A DNA stretch of 55,215 nt. Source: Zygnema cylindricum. Lineage: Eukaryota > Streptophyta > Zygnematophyceae > Zygnematales > Zygnemataceae. The stretch covers positions 1 to 55,215 of the forward strand of contig JBBHKE010001445.1 in assembly GCA_037447655.1 (NCBI GenBank), in the 5' to 3' direction. A model generated the notes under the pieces. It was not told where the DNA came from and did no database searches. It worked only from the letters and a program-made list of their open reading frames with translations. The position numbers were made by a program, and so were the translations under genes. How positions within the stretch are numbered: the stretch's first letter is position 1; every line of letters begins with the position of its first letter. Below, one piece after another: positions 1 to 11,735 of the stretch.

Positions 1-1224
1 TGTCAGATTAAAAATCGGACGATTTTGATCGAAAGTCAACGTTCTCACCTTCTGATTGATGGTGTCAAATCGTTAAGCGAACAAGTGTGTATTGAGAAAA
101 GTTGTTTTAAGTGGCGGAAATAATGTTAACACTAATAGCGATACAAGGTGTACACCACTAATCGTTACGTGTTAAAGTTTTTTCGCCACTTATAATATAT
201 TTTCTTCGTGCACACCTATCGTAACTTCAATTTTATAATGGTTATAAGGCAAGAATTTTCACCTTCCTATTGGTGGTCTCATGTTGACTACTCGAATAGT
301 GTGCACTGAGAAAAAATGTTTAATTATGGAATTTATGTAATGAAGTAATCCGATGTTGTTATCGTTGTTCTTTGTATTAGGCATTAGATTTTTGGAGTGT
401 TACGTTAACGTTCCATCAGGTGAAAAGTGGGGAAGTTTACAGAAATCCGTGCCTCTCCGTACCAAATCGTACTGCCTATTTTGTTTTTATAGGAAAAGTA
501 ACATTACAGAGTATCTTGCCAATACTCTCTAAAGGTCTTGGAGGTTTCACTGGCCTTCGTATGTTCATTTGCGAAGAGTTCGCTTCACTTTTCTCTTTAA
601 CTTAACCCACCTCAAGGAGGTGGGTTGGCATATACAAAAAAAAAAAACCGTGACACGCTGGACGATTAAGCTACGTGTTTTGATGGAAAACCAAAAAAAA
701 ATCTTAAAATTTGCACATGACACGCGCTTTCCAAAATACAACATAAAATAAAAACAAAATTTTGTAACATTCCTGCGTCACCCTATTTTTGGTAACTTTT
801 GTTCGTCACACCATTTCTCTCAAAGGACATTCGTTTTGTTCGAAAACAAAAACCCTAAAAAATGAGCTGGCGTACAGACCATAGTTTAAAAGTAGGTGAA
901 AGTAGGCGCATACAATATGCCTATTGTATGCAAAACATACAATATGACCATAAGACCCGTATTGTATTCGGACCTATTCCGACCAATTAAAACATCCCGA
1001 TCAAAAATTGGACCAATTAAAACATTCAGACCAATATTTGTTATTTACATCGTCAGTTTGAGACGATCGGACATTCGTTGATCAAAGTAGCTATCTAAGG
1101 AGATCACATGAAAATCCCATAACACAACTTACGATAAAGGCGCCGACCAAAGGCCTACCATATAAACGCCTACTTTTGAACTATACTACAGACTGGCGTC
1201 TGCTAAAGTATAAAAGTTCTGTCG
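1..1224. other. A+T-rich intergenic sequence left of element A
   Basis: I see no coding region here; the short ORFs lack codon structure or family motifs. Around 135-175 two sequences resembling TACACC-type transposon ends abut (a GGTGTA end followed directly by a TACACC start), so old DDE_1-family debris is likely. There is a 10-bp perfect hairpin at 604-626 (loop AAG), followed by an A-tract, and a 9-bp palindrome at about 906-929. The sequence just left of 1225 is the pre-insertion target of element A; its other half resumes at 24422. Confidence 0.5.
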
Positions 1225-1229
1225 TATGA
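1225..1229. other. Target-site duplication of element A (left copy)
   Basis: TATGA here is repeated at 24422-24426, immediately outside the far end of element A. Five bases is the usual duplication length for copia integrases. The match fixes the A termini to the base even though 23 kb separates them. Confidence 0.85.
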
Positions 1230-2412
1230 TATTCAAATGTATGTATTTTCTAGGTCTTAAAAAAGGGAAAATTAATAAAGAGGAAGTCAACAAAAGCAGC
1301 TTGCCTCCGGCTCCACTCTCCAAACCCCCACACTTGTCGCAGTCACAAAAAGTAGGAGAGACAGCTAGAGCCATGGCTGCCCATGCTGCCTAGAGAGAGA
1401 GACAGGCTGTAGTCTTTGGTAGGTTTAACAAAACTGTCTTGACGAACCCATGATATGATCCTGGTACTTGACGTCCGTCAAGAATCAGGTAGCCGGTAAC
1501 TTTATCCTATAGTCTAGGACCTATGCTACAATATACACGGAACGATAAATATACAAACATAAATAGTTAGACTTATTCATTTAACGACATACTAAGACAT
1601 AGAAACAGTTTGTATTGTACGGACTACGGGTTATCTCGCAACAGATATCGCGCATTTGTTTCAAATGTAAAACAAATACCGAGCAATTATTTAGACTGCC
1701 ACTTTCAAATGACGCTCTTAATCGAATGGTCGTGGTGCCGGGATTTTAGAGTGGGCGATTTCGCGTTTTCGAGCACCGCCACTCTGAATGACACGTGGCA
1801 TGATCCACGAGGATTGTTGGATTTCTGAAATGCAAGATGATAATTTTGGATGTGACAAATGTCACATTATCGCGATGTCGTACATTGATCGTACAAAAAG
1901 TACGATGGTGCCGGTACTTTCTTATACAGTACACTCTTAGGATTAGACCGTACATCAATACTAGGGAGCTTAGAGAGGGGTTTTAGGACTTATAATAATT
2001 TTGCTAGGTAGTCGCCTCTCTCTTAGAGAGCATCTGTATAAATAGACAAACTTTGCCATTTAATTACAACTCACTTAGTGGACCATTTTCAGTGATTCGT
2101 TTTGCTTCCGACTCACAGGAGTCCAGGCAACACAAGGGTGTAGTCGGTCAAAGTTTTTGCTTGCCACGGTGGCTGCATTTCTAAGGGAAAGTCAAAGTGG
2201 GTGAATGTGTCCAAAACTCATATTCTAACTTTGCATTCTATGGTGGAACTGAGCACACATAAAGTCTTATTTCACGGGGGTGAAGTTGTATTGGGATTAT
2301 GATTGTGAAGAGGTCAATCATTTGAGTTTCTATCAACTTAGAGTCGACACTAACTAGATAAGCTTCTTGAGAGCTGCCTACTCTGAGGACCAATAGAGGT
2401 TTCAAACTTTCA
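1230..2412 (+). repeat. 5' LTR of element A
   Basis: The LTR is about 1.18 kb and aligns throughout with 16809-17981 plus 24410-24421. The terminal TG has decayed to TA. A TATA box (TATAAATA, 2037-2044) lies about 370 bp before the end, so U3 is roughly 800 bp. At 1441-1510 lies the antisense tRNA-like module found in all LTRs of this window, here degenerate. The 3' end carries a mutated form of the gag start (ATA for ATG). Confidence 0.88.
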
Positions 2413-2425
2413 GGTTACGGGCCCA
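2413..2425 (+). promoter_or_regulatory. Primer-binding site of element A
   Basis: GGTTACGGGCCCA follows the LTR directly. It differs by one base from GGTTATGGGCCCA, the complement of the anticodon arm of initiator tRNA-Met. That is the site used by Drosophila copia with a cleaved half-tRNA primer. It is not the TGGTATCAGAGC site, complementary to the tRNA 3' end, common in plant copia elements. Confidence 0.7.
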
Positions 2426-3365
2426 CACTACAGGGTGCCTATGTTTCTTTATCCAAACTTCACTTATTGGGAGTTTACGATGGAGGGATTGCTTTTCGAA
2501 AAGCACTTATGGGGAATTGTTTCGGGACAAGTGAGGCGTTCGCCACCAAGCTTTGGTGGAGCTCACTACGGAGATTCATCAGAGGCTTCCCAGAAAACCA
2601 ACCGGATTTCAGATGCAACGGAAGGTGAAGGGAAAATCATTGCCATAGAAGGGGGAAAAGGGGAGAAAGGAAAAAGAACACCTATGATGAGGGGAGATAA
2701 TCTCTCGGCTACGGTTCCTCTTGTATGGGTTATAACTAAAATTGAAGAAACTGACAATAAAATATGGGAGTATAAGAACACTATAGCAAAACATCTTTTA
2801 CTTAGAAATATGTTTAAGTCCATGGCTCTCACTCTTTTAAATCTAACAAAGTCTTCAAAAATCTTGGAAACACTAAGACAGATTTATAAGACAGGGACTA
2901 GTTGTTAGTAAAACAGGAAATAAGGGCCTATGTTTATAAAGGCGAAACATGATAGAGTTTTGCAATGATATTGCTGCGTTATATGTTGAGCTTGCTAGTG
3001 CGGGATATGTAGAATCTGAGGAGAGAAATATTAACACAGTAATAAAAAAACTCCCAGATGAGTACGAAAACATCATTTACGGTATGCAGGAAATGGATGG
3101 CTCCTCATGGATTTGGAGCATTACTATGGGGATAATTCATATGAGGAAAAGCACTTTGGAGCTTCGTAGGGGAAGTAACAAGGTGAATGCACTAACACTT
3201 GGTGGTGATTGGCGGAAGCGTGATGAGAGGAACACCGGTGACGAGCGGAAGCGTGATGAGAGGAAGAAAGACAAAGGTAAACCTTTTCAGAATTTTGGTA
3301 GAAAGAGAGGGAAAGGAAAAGAAATGGGAGATTTCAAAAAGGGGGTTTGCTTCTTTTGTAGGGAG
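2413..3365 (+). pseudogene. Gag remnant of element A, N-terminal part
   Basis: The translation resembles the gag of the other elements: RVPMF...YWEF near the start, a middle region, then the conserved MKLPDE-type segment, here KKLPDEYENI (about 3046-3075), and a basic linker rich in Lys/Arg/Asp/Glu. It ends at CFFCRE, the first half of the CCHC zinc knuckle, where element B inserted. Stops and frameshifts break it. The second half resumes at 15876. Function in a live element would be capsid formation and RNA binding in cytoplasmic virus-like particles. Confidence 0.75.
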
Positions 3366-4352
3366 TGTTGAAATTATTAGATTTATGTGGTATTTTCTTT
3401 GTCTAAATTGTTCAGTACAAAAAGGAAAAGATAAAGGCGAACAACCTACCTCCACCTCCTCTCTCTACTTACCATACTTGTTTGTAGTCACTGAGGGATA
3501 GAGAGGGTGGTTGAGCCATGGCTGTGGTAGCTCAGCAGGCAGGACTAAAGAGTGACTTAAGTCACTCTCAACAAAAGGATGAGTCCGGCAAGACCCGAAC
3601 CTCCGATCGGCAAAGCGCGGCGTAGCCGTTAGCTCTAACCAGTCTGTCGTAGAAGTCCGTTAGGAGATATAGGGTTCGATATTTATTTAAACTATTGTAT
3701 GGTACTGAAATCAATTAACTAGAATTTGAACAAAGGAATATAGAACTTGTTAAATTTAGTGCGGACGTCATTTTGCGCGAAACAAATGAATCGGACATTT
3801 GTTTCGACGGTCGACATTTCATGTCGGATTTTAATCTGACAGCACATATCAAAGCCGAGATCGCGGAATGATCACTTTGGCTTTTATGGACGTGGCATGA
3901 TTTGGCGTTGTGTGGAAGGATGATATTCGATCGCGGGAATTCCTAAGAATGTACGGACGAGTTGAAAAGTGACACGCGTCCACTCAGTGGCATTGTCGTA
4001 CACAAGGCGTAAAGAAAAAACATCAACAGTAGTACCTTTTTGTACTTTACAGTCATATGATTGGTTCGTACTTCAGTAGATAGGGGTTGTGATAGGGGTT
4101 TTAGGACTTAGGAACTCTAAAAGAGCTTTGTATAAAATTAGCATTTTTGCTGGCTTATAACTCATCGGTTGGTTGGCCTTTTTCAGTGATTCTTTTTGCT
4201 ACGGACTCAAGGGAGTCCAAGCTGCAGCAGGACGCACTCAAACTGTGAGTTTGCCTTCCTCAACAGCAGTGGTTGTGGCTTGAAGTGGGTTAGTTAAATA
4301 CTATCTAGAGGCTTCTTGTATTCTGTAGTCCACAGGAGGACACAAAATTGCA
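3366..4352 (+). repeat. 5' LTR of element B
   Basis: The LTR is 987 bp, begins TGTTGAAATT and ends AATTGCA. A TATA box (TATAAAAT) lies at 4131-4138. The antisense tRNA-like module is at about 3582-3652, with a near-consensus B box (GGTTCGGGTC on the minus strand). The partner LTR starts near 14890. The LTR resembles that of element E more than those of C and D. Confidence 0.9.
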
Positions 4353-5455
4353 GGTTATTCGTCCACCCTCTAGGGTGCCCACCTTCAATGGATCTCAGTT
4401 CATCTATTGGGAAGCCATGATGATGGGTGCTTTGTGAGAGAAACGATACTGAGGTATTGTAGTGGAAAGGTGAAACGTGTACCTTTGAAAACTCTACCAA
4501 ATTTGGAGGAGTAAGGTTTCCTACAGCAACGGCTGCCTCAACGGAGGAGGCAGATGATGGGGACAGCAGTGTGTCCCAAAAAGGGAAAGGGAAAGAGACA
4601 CCCCTTACTCCTATTGCCACAGTACCGAGAGCGAGGACCGTGAAGACCGCGGAGAACGATACTCAAATGTGGGAGGATGTAAACATCGCTGCCAAGAACT
4701 TCATTCTGAGGCACCTCACTCAAGCTCTGGCCACCCCTCATCTTCACATTTACAAGGCCGAGGAGTTGTGGATGAGTTTGGTGGAGATCTATAGAGCAGG
4801 AACTATTCAGGAGCTCCAGTTGGTTGAGCAAAAGCTAGTGAGTTACACTTACAAAAGAGGAAAGATGTTAGATTACTGTAATGATCTTTCTTGTTTGTAT
4901 ATGGAGATGGAAAGTGCCGAGTGGACAGGTACAATGAAAATGAAAATTAACACTCTTATCATGAAGTTACCAGATGAGTACGAGAACATAACGTACCGAG
5001 TATGGAAATGCCTGATAGTTTATGGAAATGGAACATAGTGGACCGGATGATACTTGTGCACGAAAACACAATGGAGATTAGGGGATGAGAAAGATCATTC
5101 AAGCTCTAGCAACAAGAGGGGACCGATAGGGGAACGACCTGAAGAAACCGTACAAAGGGGAGAGAGATCATTCTAGAGGACCAAGGCCTCCAAAAGGTCT
5201 TTGTTATTTTTGCAAAAAGTCGAGACACTTCATAGCAGATTGTGTCAAGATGTCAAAGCTGAGGCTCCAAGAGAATTGTGGAGGGAGTTCTTTTGGAAGG
5301 AAGAAAAAGGCACTTGTGGTCACAAAAGTAACAGGACAAACCAAGGACGAGTCCTCAGAGGAGGATGGGGAGCTACTTCTTGACGAGAGTTTGGAGGAGT
5401 AAGAGATACCTCGGAGACAGAAGTGTGCCTTTGGAGCAATTCGGGAAGCGCCAAG
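4340..5455 (+). pseudogene. Gag of element B
   Basis: Read-through from the LTR gives RPPSRVPTFNG and YWEAMMMGAL. A 155-codon open stretch (4571-5038) follows, with NFILRHLTQALA, the LWMSLVEIYRAGT segment, a DYCNDLSCLYMEMESAE helix and MKLPDEYENI, all collinear with elements C and D. The zinc knuckle near 5197-5240 reads CYFC...H...C, keeping all four ligands, but the usual Gly before His is Arg. Several stops interrupt the frame. It would form the capsid and bind genomic RNA in an intact element. Confidence 0.85.
4353..4365 (+). promoter_or_regulatory. Decayed primer-binding site of element B
   Basis: GGTTATTCGTCCA occupies the place of GGTTATGGGCCCA directly after the LTR. The first six bases are kept and the middle has mutated. 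It is recognisable only by comparison with elements A and D. Confidence 0.55.
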
Positions 5456-6936
5456 AAAGGGTGGATCATTGACCCAGGTGCATCCATGCATATGTGCCGT
5501 GATTAGGAACTCTTCACTAAGCTAAAAAAGATCCCTACTGTAGAGATAGAGTATGGGGATGGGAGAGTGGTTACTACAGATCTAGTGGGGTTAGTAGATC
5601 TGAATGTCTTAGTGGAGGGTAAGACTTGTATACTTACATTTTCAGATGTACTCTACATTCCTCATTTGAGTAAAAATCTTGTCACTACGTCTATCTTGGA
5701 TGACAAGGAGTTTGATACCTTCACTAGAAAGGGAGTCTTTACAGCTAAGTATGGGGATGGAGTTTACTTCACGGCAGATAAGGGTAGTCAAGGAATATTT
5801 AGGCTTAACATGAGCAATGAAAAGAAGAATGCTTACTATGTTGGTGTTCCTAAGTTTGATGATTTAACATAAACGATTGGGACATGTGCATTTTGATAAG
5901 TTGAGGGAGATGAAAAAGCTTGGGGTAGTAGAAGGCATTCTGTTTGGGGATAATGAAATGATGGATGATTGTAGTGGCACAAACTATCCTTTCCCAAAGC
6001 CGCCACATATAGAGGTGAGAAAGTACTAGATTTGGTCCACATAGATATTTGGGGACCTGCAAAAGTACCTTCGCTTGGAGGAAAGAGGTTTATGTTGACA
6101 ATAACCGATGACTGGTCTAGATACTCTAGAGTGTATTTCCTAAAAACAAAGTCTGAAACATCATCTTACTTCAAAGAATATAAAGCATGGAGTGAGAAGT
6201 TGCATGAAACCCCTAATAAGAGAATAAAGAGTGATGATGGGGGGGAATATACCTCTAGCCAGTTTGAGGAATATCTAAGAGATGAGGGAGTGCAACACCA
6301 GAAAACTGTACCATATAACCCAAAACAAAATGGGGTAGCTGAGAGGTTGAATAAAACACTAGCAGATAGGGCATACAGTATGTTAGCCGACAAAAAATAG
6401 GAAAGAGATTTTGGGCAAAGGCAATGAACTGTGCCAACTACATTAAGAATAGAGTCCTTACCTCAGCTGTAAACAAAAAGACACCTTATGAGAGATGGGT
6501 TGTAAGGAAACCGGATATCTCACACCTTAAAGTATTCAGTAGCCAAGTTTATTGTCTTGACACGTATAGGAAAAACTGGAAACTAGATGCTAAGGGAAAA
6601 GCTGGATACTTTGTGGGATATGATGAGGATGTTAAGGGGTATAGAGTCTATGACTTAGCAAAGAAAGATATCAATCTGGTCAAACACCTAATTGTTATGG
6701 ATGAAAGGAAGTCATTTGACCCCTTCAAATATACAAAGAAGATAAGAATCAGATTTGAGTGCGAAAGTGAGGAGAACTCGGTCGTTCCCAAAAAAGACAT
6801 GAATGAAATCGTGATTACACACTCAGGGGAAATCCGAGATACAAGAGACTCACCAGAAACCTCATACTCCTATGGACTTCTAGGAGATAGAAGAAGTGGG
6901 ACCAGAACGAACTCCCATGGACAAGGGAGCCAATGA
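5456..6936 (+). pseudogene. Protease and integrase of element B
   Basis: The protease active site reads DPGA at about 5471 instead of DSGA, followed by SMHMC. Next come the protease body (5567-5872) and the LREMKKLGVVEG segment, but the CSGCAQGK part of the integrase zinc site is lost near 5970. The catalytic core is recognisable: DIWGP, ITDDWSRYSRVYFLK, DDGGEYTSSQFE and NGVAERLNKTL. These supply the D,D(35)E residues. The GKAGYFVGYDEDVKGYRVYD segment and an acidic linker close it. Frame breaks lie near 5872-6030, 6400 and 6936. Confidence 0.88.
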
Positions 6937-6949
6937 TACAGTGAGGAGA

Positions 6950-7535
6950 AATCCAAGAATTTTATCAATTCCAGCTTCGGAGTTTCAGGGAGGGAGAAAG
7001 AGCATCAAAAGGATACAAAGAAAACATGCCGCTCATAAGGTAACTAGGCTATCTCACCCAGATGAGCCTTAGTTTTCCTCGGAGGCAATGTATAGTCCAG
7101 AGAAAGAAGGATGGATTAGAGCCATAAATGATGAGATGGCCTCTATCATGGAAGCAAATACTTGGGAACTAGTGGATTGTCCTCCAGACAGAAAACTTAT
7201 TGGGTGTATATGGGTATTTAAACTAAAAAAGAAACCAGATAATACCATTGGGAGAGATAAGGCTCGATTGGTAGCGAAACGGTTTACCCAAAAGGAGGGG
7301 ATTGACGATGAGAAGACCTTTGCCCCAGTTGTTTGGTTCCCATCAGTAAGGATTTTACTCAGTCTGGCAGCAGCGGAAGACATGGAAATACACCTGATGG
7401 ACATTAAGACTGCTTTTTTTAATGATGAGTTAGAGGAAGAAATTTCAGAGGCAACTGAGGCCGTGGAGGAAGGGAAGAGAGCAGTGTGTGGCTTAAAGTT
7501 TTTATGGACTGTGCAGGCTCCTGCCAGTGGAGCAG
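6950..7535 (+). pseudogene. Reverse transcriptase of element B, N-terminal part
   Basis: Translation gives the copia RT entry: DEMASIMEANTWELVD, IGCIWVFKLKKKPD, ARLVAKRFTQKEGIDDE, TFAPVVWFPSVRILLSLAAAEDMEIH and MDIKTAFFN. Homology to the ...SLYGLKQAPR segment can be followed with indels to about 7530 and then stops. The catalytic YVDD belongs downstream, where element C sits. The part that follows C resumes at 13912. Confidence 0.85.
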
Positions 7536-7655
7536 GAGTGGACCGGGGTGGCAATCTGCCATTTTATTTGAAGGCTTGGCATGGCAATGGTGCTGGCATG
7601 GCGGGCCTTTGGTGCATGCAGCCCTTGCACTCTGAAGGCCGGTGGTTCTTCCCCT
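7536..7655. other. Unassigned filler at the damaged left edge of element C
   Basis: This stretch matches neither the expected B reverse transcriptase nor the first roughly 185 bp of C's 3' LTR, both of which are missing here. It is G+C-richer than its surroundings, with short direct repeats of TGGCATGGC type. The likely story is a deletion across the B/C junction repaired with filler DNA. I do not recognise its source. Confidence 0.4.
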
Positions 7656-8521
7656 AGAGCAATAAGTTCTGGAGGGTCAAAGTTGACCTTTTGTACAAAA
7701 GCTCTTTGGGAGAGAGGGTCCTATCTTCTAATTTTTCTAAGTCCTATCTCTCTCACACACTCTATCTATTGATGTACGGAGCCAATCAGATCATAGTTCC
7801 GTACACAAAAGTATAACTGCCGGTGTGTACTTTATGTACGGAGATTGTACGATATGGCCTAAATGTCGACACATGTCATATCCGTATTCGGTGCCGTAAT
7901 CTCTGGAGATACCACGATCAATGTAATTTCGCCACGTGACATCCGACGTGGCGATGACCACAAACCGCCGAAATCTTCTTCCGCGATCTCGGCGCTAATT
8001 CCGGCCGTCCGATTAAATTCACATTTAATCGTAGCCGTAATAAATACATGCGCGGTATTCGTTTCGCTAAAGAAATAAATTCGCGGTATTGATTTCTTAT
8101 CCGTACCGTAATCCGTACTTTTACATTACCGGATCTATGTATCCCGTAAACAATTACAGTTAAATGAATTATCCTACATGGAAATGTTTAATTAAATATC
8201 AAGCCATATAGTACGTAGCACTAGGTCTAGGCTTAACGGATAAGGCTACCGGCTACCAGCTATCTGCCGGCCGGCAGGTACGAGGATCAAATCCTTTGGC
8301 CTACACATACCTTTTAGTAAATAAAACCCCTAACTAATGTATATTTCCGGTAAACCTCTGGATAGCCTAGGTAGCCATGGCTCTAGCTCCCTCTCCAATT
8401 TCTCAGTGACTGCGACAAGTTTGAGAGTTGGAGAAATAAGTTAGAAGTAGACTGCCTCGGCCTCTTTCTATAGTTCTATTTAGATATAGAAAATACTTAA
8501 AATGGAGCATTAATTTCTACA
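7656..8521 (-). repeat. 3' LTR of element C, truncated
   Basis: Aligns with 13040-13911 of the 5' LTR with scattered substitutions. About 185 bp of the LTR's terminal (U5) end is missing at the left. The tRNA-like module is at 8226-8305 on the plus strand. A degenerate purine tract (complement of CTCCACTT, 8522-8529) adjoins it. Confidence 0.88.
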
Positions 8522-8534
8522 CTCCACTTATTTT

Positions 8535-10090
8535 CTAGTCAATCTTTAATTTCATACCACACTTCTCCCCGCAGAAAATTAGCTTAGGGGAAGGCACAGG
8601 TTTGGTCATCATATCTGCTACCATCTCACTATCTGGTCGGTACTCTAAACTGATTATTTTGTTTTCTACTTTCTCTCTAACAAAATTGAGTCTGATGTCC
8701 ATGTGTTTGGCTTTAAAATGATGTTTAGGATTGGTAGAAATAGTGATTGCTGCCTGACTATCACAAAAAAATTTATGCACACCACTCTTAAGGTGACCAA
8801 GCTCACCAAGCAAAGACTTGACCCACATCAATTATTTTACAGCAAAGCAAGAGGCCATATACTCAGCCTCCATGGTGGACTGAGCAATAACTGTTGCTGT
8901 TTGCTACTCCAACAGCAAGCCCCATCACCCACATATAATACATATCCAGAAGTAAATCTCCTCATCGGAGCATCACCATAACTGGCATCACTCCAAGTAG
9001 TGGTGTCACTATTCTCCCCACCCAAATGCAACCATAGATCCCTAGTTCCTATCAAATATCTAAGGACACTCTTAGCTGCCTCCTTATCCCTCTTAGTGGG
9101 AGCATTTAGACTTCTACTCAGCACTCCTACAGCTGCAGCTAAATCCGACCGGGTACAATTCATAAAATAGATTAGACTTCCCACTACTTACCTGTAAGGA
9201 ATAGTCTGCATGAACTTCTGTTCTTTAGGAGATAATTCCTCGTCTAAGACTATGACTCCTTCTTCCTCACTCCCCTCACTTCCCTTTTTCAACTCCATTG
9301 GAGTTGTACAACTATTAGCTTTATCCATTTGAAATTTTTCAAGCATGTTCCCTATTGCTTCCTTTTGAGTCAATCTTATAATTTTTCTTTTTCGGTCTCT
9401 CTCTACTTGAATTCCTAAAATATATTTTGCTTCCCCCATATCCTTCATTTCAAAACTCCCCTTAAGATCGGTTTTCAGTTTATTCATTTTTTCCATTGAT
9501 TTACTTAAAATAAGCAAATCATCAACATAAATTGCAATAAATATAAAACCTTCCTCATCTTCGAAAACATAGATTGAGTGATCTGAGCTGATCCAGATAT
9601 ATCCCAGACCGGTAAGAAACTCATCAAGCTTCTTATTCCAGTGTCGAGGCGCCTGTTTCAAACCATAAAGAGATTTAATCAGCCGACATACCTTACTCTC
9701 CTCTCCTTCCTCCACAAACCCTTCGGGTTGTCACATGAAGATCTCCTCTTCCAATTCTCCATGCAAAAAGGTTGTCTTGATGTCCATTTTGTGCACTTCC
9801 ATGTCTTCCGCTGCTGCCAGGCTGAGAAGTATGCGGACGGATGGAAATCTGACGACTGGGGCAAAGGTTTCCTCGTAGTCAATTCCCTCCTTTTGTCTAA
9901 ATCCCTTTGCCACTAATCGGCCTTGTAGCGCTCGATTGTGTTATCTGGGTTCAGTTTTAATTTGAAAACCCACTGACAACCTATTGGTTTTCGGTTAGGT
10001 GGACAATCCACCAGCTCTTAAGTATCGGCTGCCATAATTGAAGCCATCTCCTCATTGATGGCTGTCTTCCACCGATTTTTTCTGGACAAG
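8535..10090 (-). pseudogene. Reverse transcriptase and RNase H of element C
   Basis: From right to left: AKGFRQKEGIDYEETFAPVV (9731-9913), SLYGLKQAPRHWNKKLDEFL and YVDDLLILSKS (9188-9715, catalytic YVDD intact), then RNase H with SGYVLYVGDGACCWSSKQQ, and MDIRLNFVREKVENKI to the end (8535). At least four frame breaks split it (near 9915, 9730, 9187 and 8835). Copies the genomic RNA into DNA and degrades the RNA strand in an intact element. Confidence 0.9.
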
Positions 10091-11735
10091 TCATCGTCTC
10101 TCTATAAGTTTGAGGTTCATCTTGATGAGATAGTTTAGTTACCTTGTTATTAACCTGTTTTTCTTGCAGTCTTTTGCTACTTCTCCTTCCCCCCTCAAAA
10201 TCTGAGGCCGCAATAGATGGTTCTCGTGCATTCTTTTGAACAAACTCGGCTTCTCCCCTATCCCTTGATTTCGAATCAATTTCCACCACGTCTTCCGTTT
10301 TGCGTAGAGTTGTCACTGGAGTTTCCACAGCCGAGTCTTTTTCGGTCTGATTTGTACCTGCTAGAATGTCATCTTCCCTAAAACCTGGTTAGTTTGGAAG
10401 CTCTAAGTCATCGAAATTTTCTGACTCAAATCTGATTTTTACTGACTTTGTATATTTGAAGGGATCCACAGACTTTCCTTCATCCATAACTACTAGATGC
10501 TTTACTAAGATTATATCTTCTCTTTTTAGATCATAAACTCTATATCCTTTAACATCCTCATCATATCCTAATAACTATCCCGGTTTTCCTTTAGGATCTA
10601 GCTTCCAATTAGACCGATCTGTATCTAGACTGAATACTTAACTGCCAAAAACCTTTAAGTGAGATAAGTCTGGTTTCCAGCCTGTCCATCTCTCATAAGG
10701 TGTTTGATGTTTTATAGCTGAAGTAAGAACTCTATTTTTGAGGTAATTAGCACAGTTCATTGCTTGTGCCCAAAACCTTTTTCCTATCTTTTAATGTGAC
10801 AACATACTTCTAGCTATCACTTAGTGTTCTATTTAACCTTTCACCTACCCCATTCTCTTCCGGGTTTTCTGGAACTGTCTTTTGGTGTTGGACCCCATCT
10901 TCCCTCAAATATCCTCAAACTGGTTAGAAGTATACTCTCCACCATTGTCACTCCTTACTCTCTTGATTAGAGTTTCATGAAGTTTTTCGCTCCATGCTTT
11001 ATATTGTCTAAAACAATTCTGAGCTTCGGACTTGTTTTTCAAAAAATACACTCGAGAATACCGAGACCAATCATCATAAATCTCTTCCCCCCTGGTGAGG
11101 GCACTTTAACTGGTCCCCAAATATATGTGTGTATTAGATCTAGAATTTTTTCTCCCTTATAGGTGGTTGTTTTAAGAAACGGTAATCTGTGTGTTTTACC
11201 TTGAGCACATCCACTACAATCACTTATATTATCATTCTCACTGAACTTAATCCCTTCCACCACTCCCATCTTTTTCATCTCTCTTAACTTGTCTAGATAC
11301 ACATGCTGAAGCCTCTTATGCCACATCATAATATCTTGAACACCAGCATAATAAAGTTTCTTCTTTTCATTACCTAAAACCAGCCTAAACATCCCATGGC
11401 TACCTTTCTCAGCAATGAAATAGACATCCTCCTCAAAACTAGCAGTAAAGACTCCTTCCCTAGTGCGAGTAAAAAAATTCTTATCATCTAATACAGATGT
11501 AGAGATGAGGTTTTTGTTCAGATCCGGAATAAACAATACATGGGAGAATGTTACTATGGATGTCTTTCCTTCTACTAACACTTTCAAATCTACCGATCCT
11601 ACAAGAGTAGTGGTGACTATCCTCCCATCCCCGTACTCTATCTCTACGGTGGGAATATTTCTTATCTTAGTGAACAGGTGCCTATCCTTACACATGTGCA
11701 TGGAGGCACTTGAATCTACAATCTAGCCTGCTTCA
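10091..11735 (-). pseudogene. Protease and integrase of element C
   Basis: The protease motif is DSSA rather than DSGA (about 11708-11730), preceded by a stop, then SMHMCKDRHLF. The 11039-11701 stretch holds the protease body, the integrase zinc region (HKRLQHV, CSGCAQGKTHRLPF, where the usual Gly before His is Gln) and the first part of the core. RSDNGGEYTSNQFE and the C-terminal segments follow with stops and deletions to about 10330, then an acidic/basic linker ending at KRLQEKQVNNKVTK. Confidence 0.88.

Noticed and set aside
604-626. Rho-independent terminator (10-bp hairpin followed by an A-tract)
   Set aside because: Bacterial terminator logic does not apply in a plant nuclear genome and there is no gene before it.
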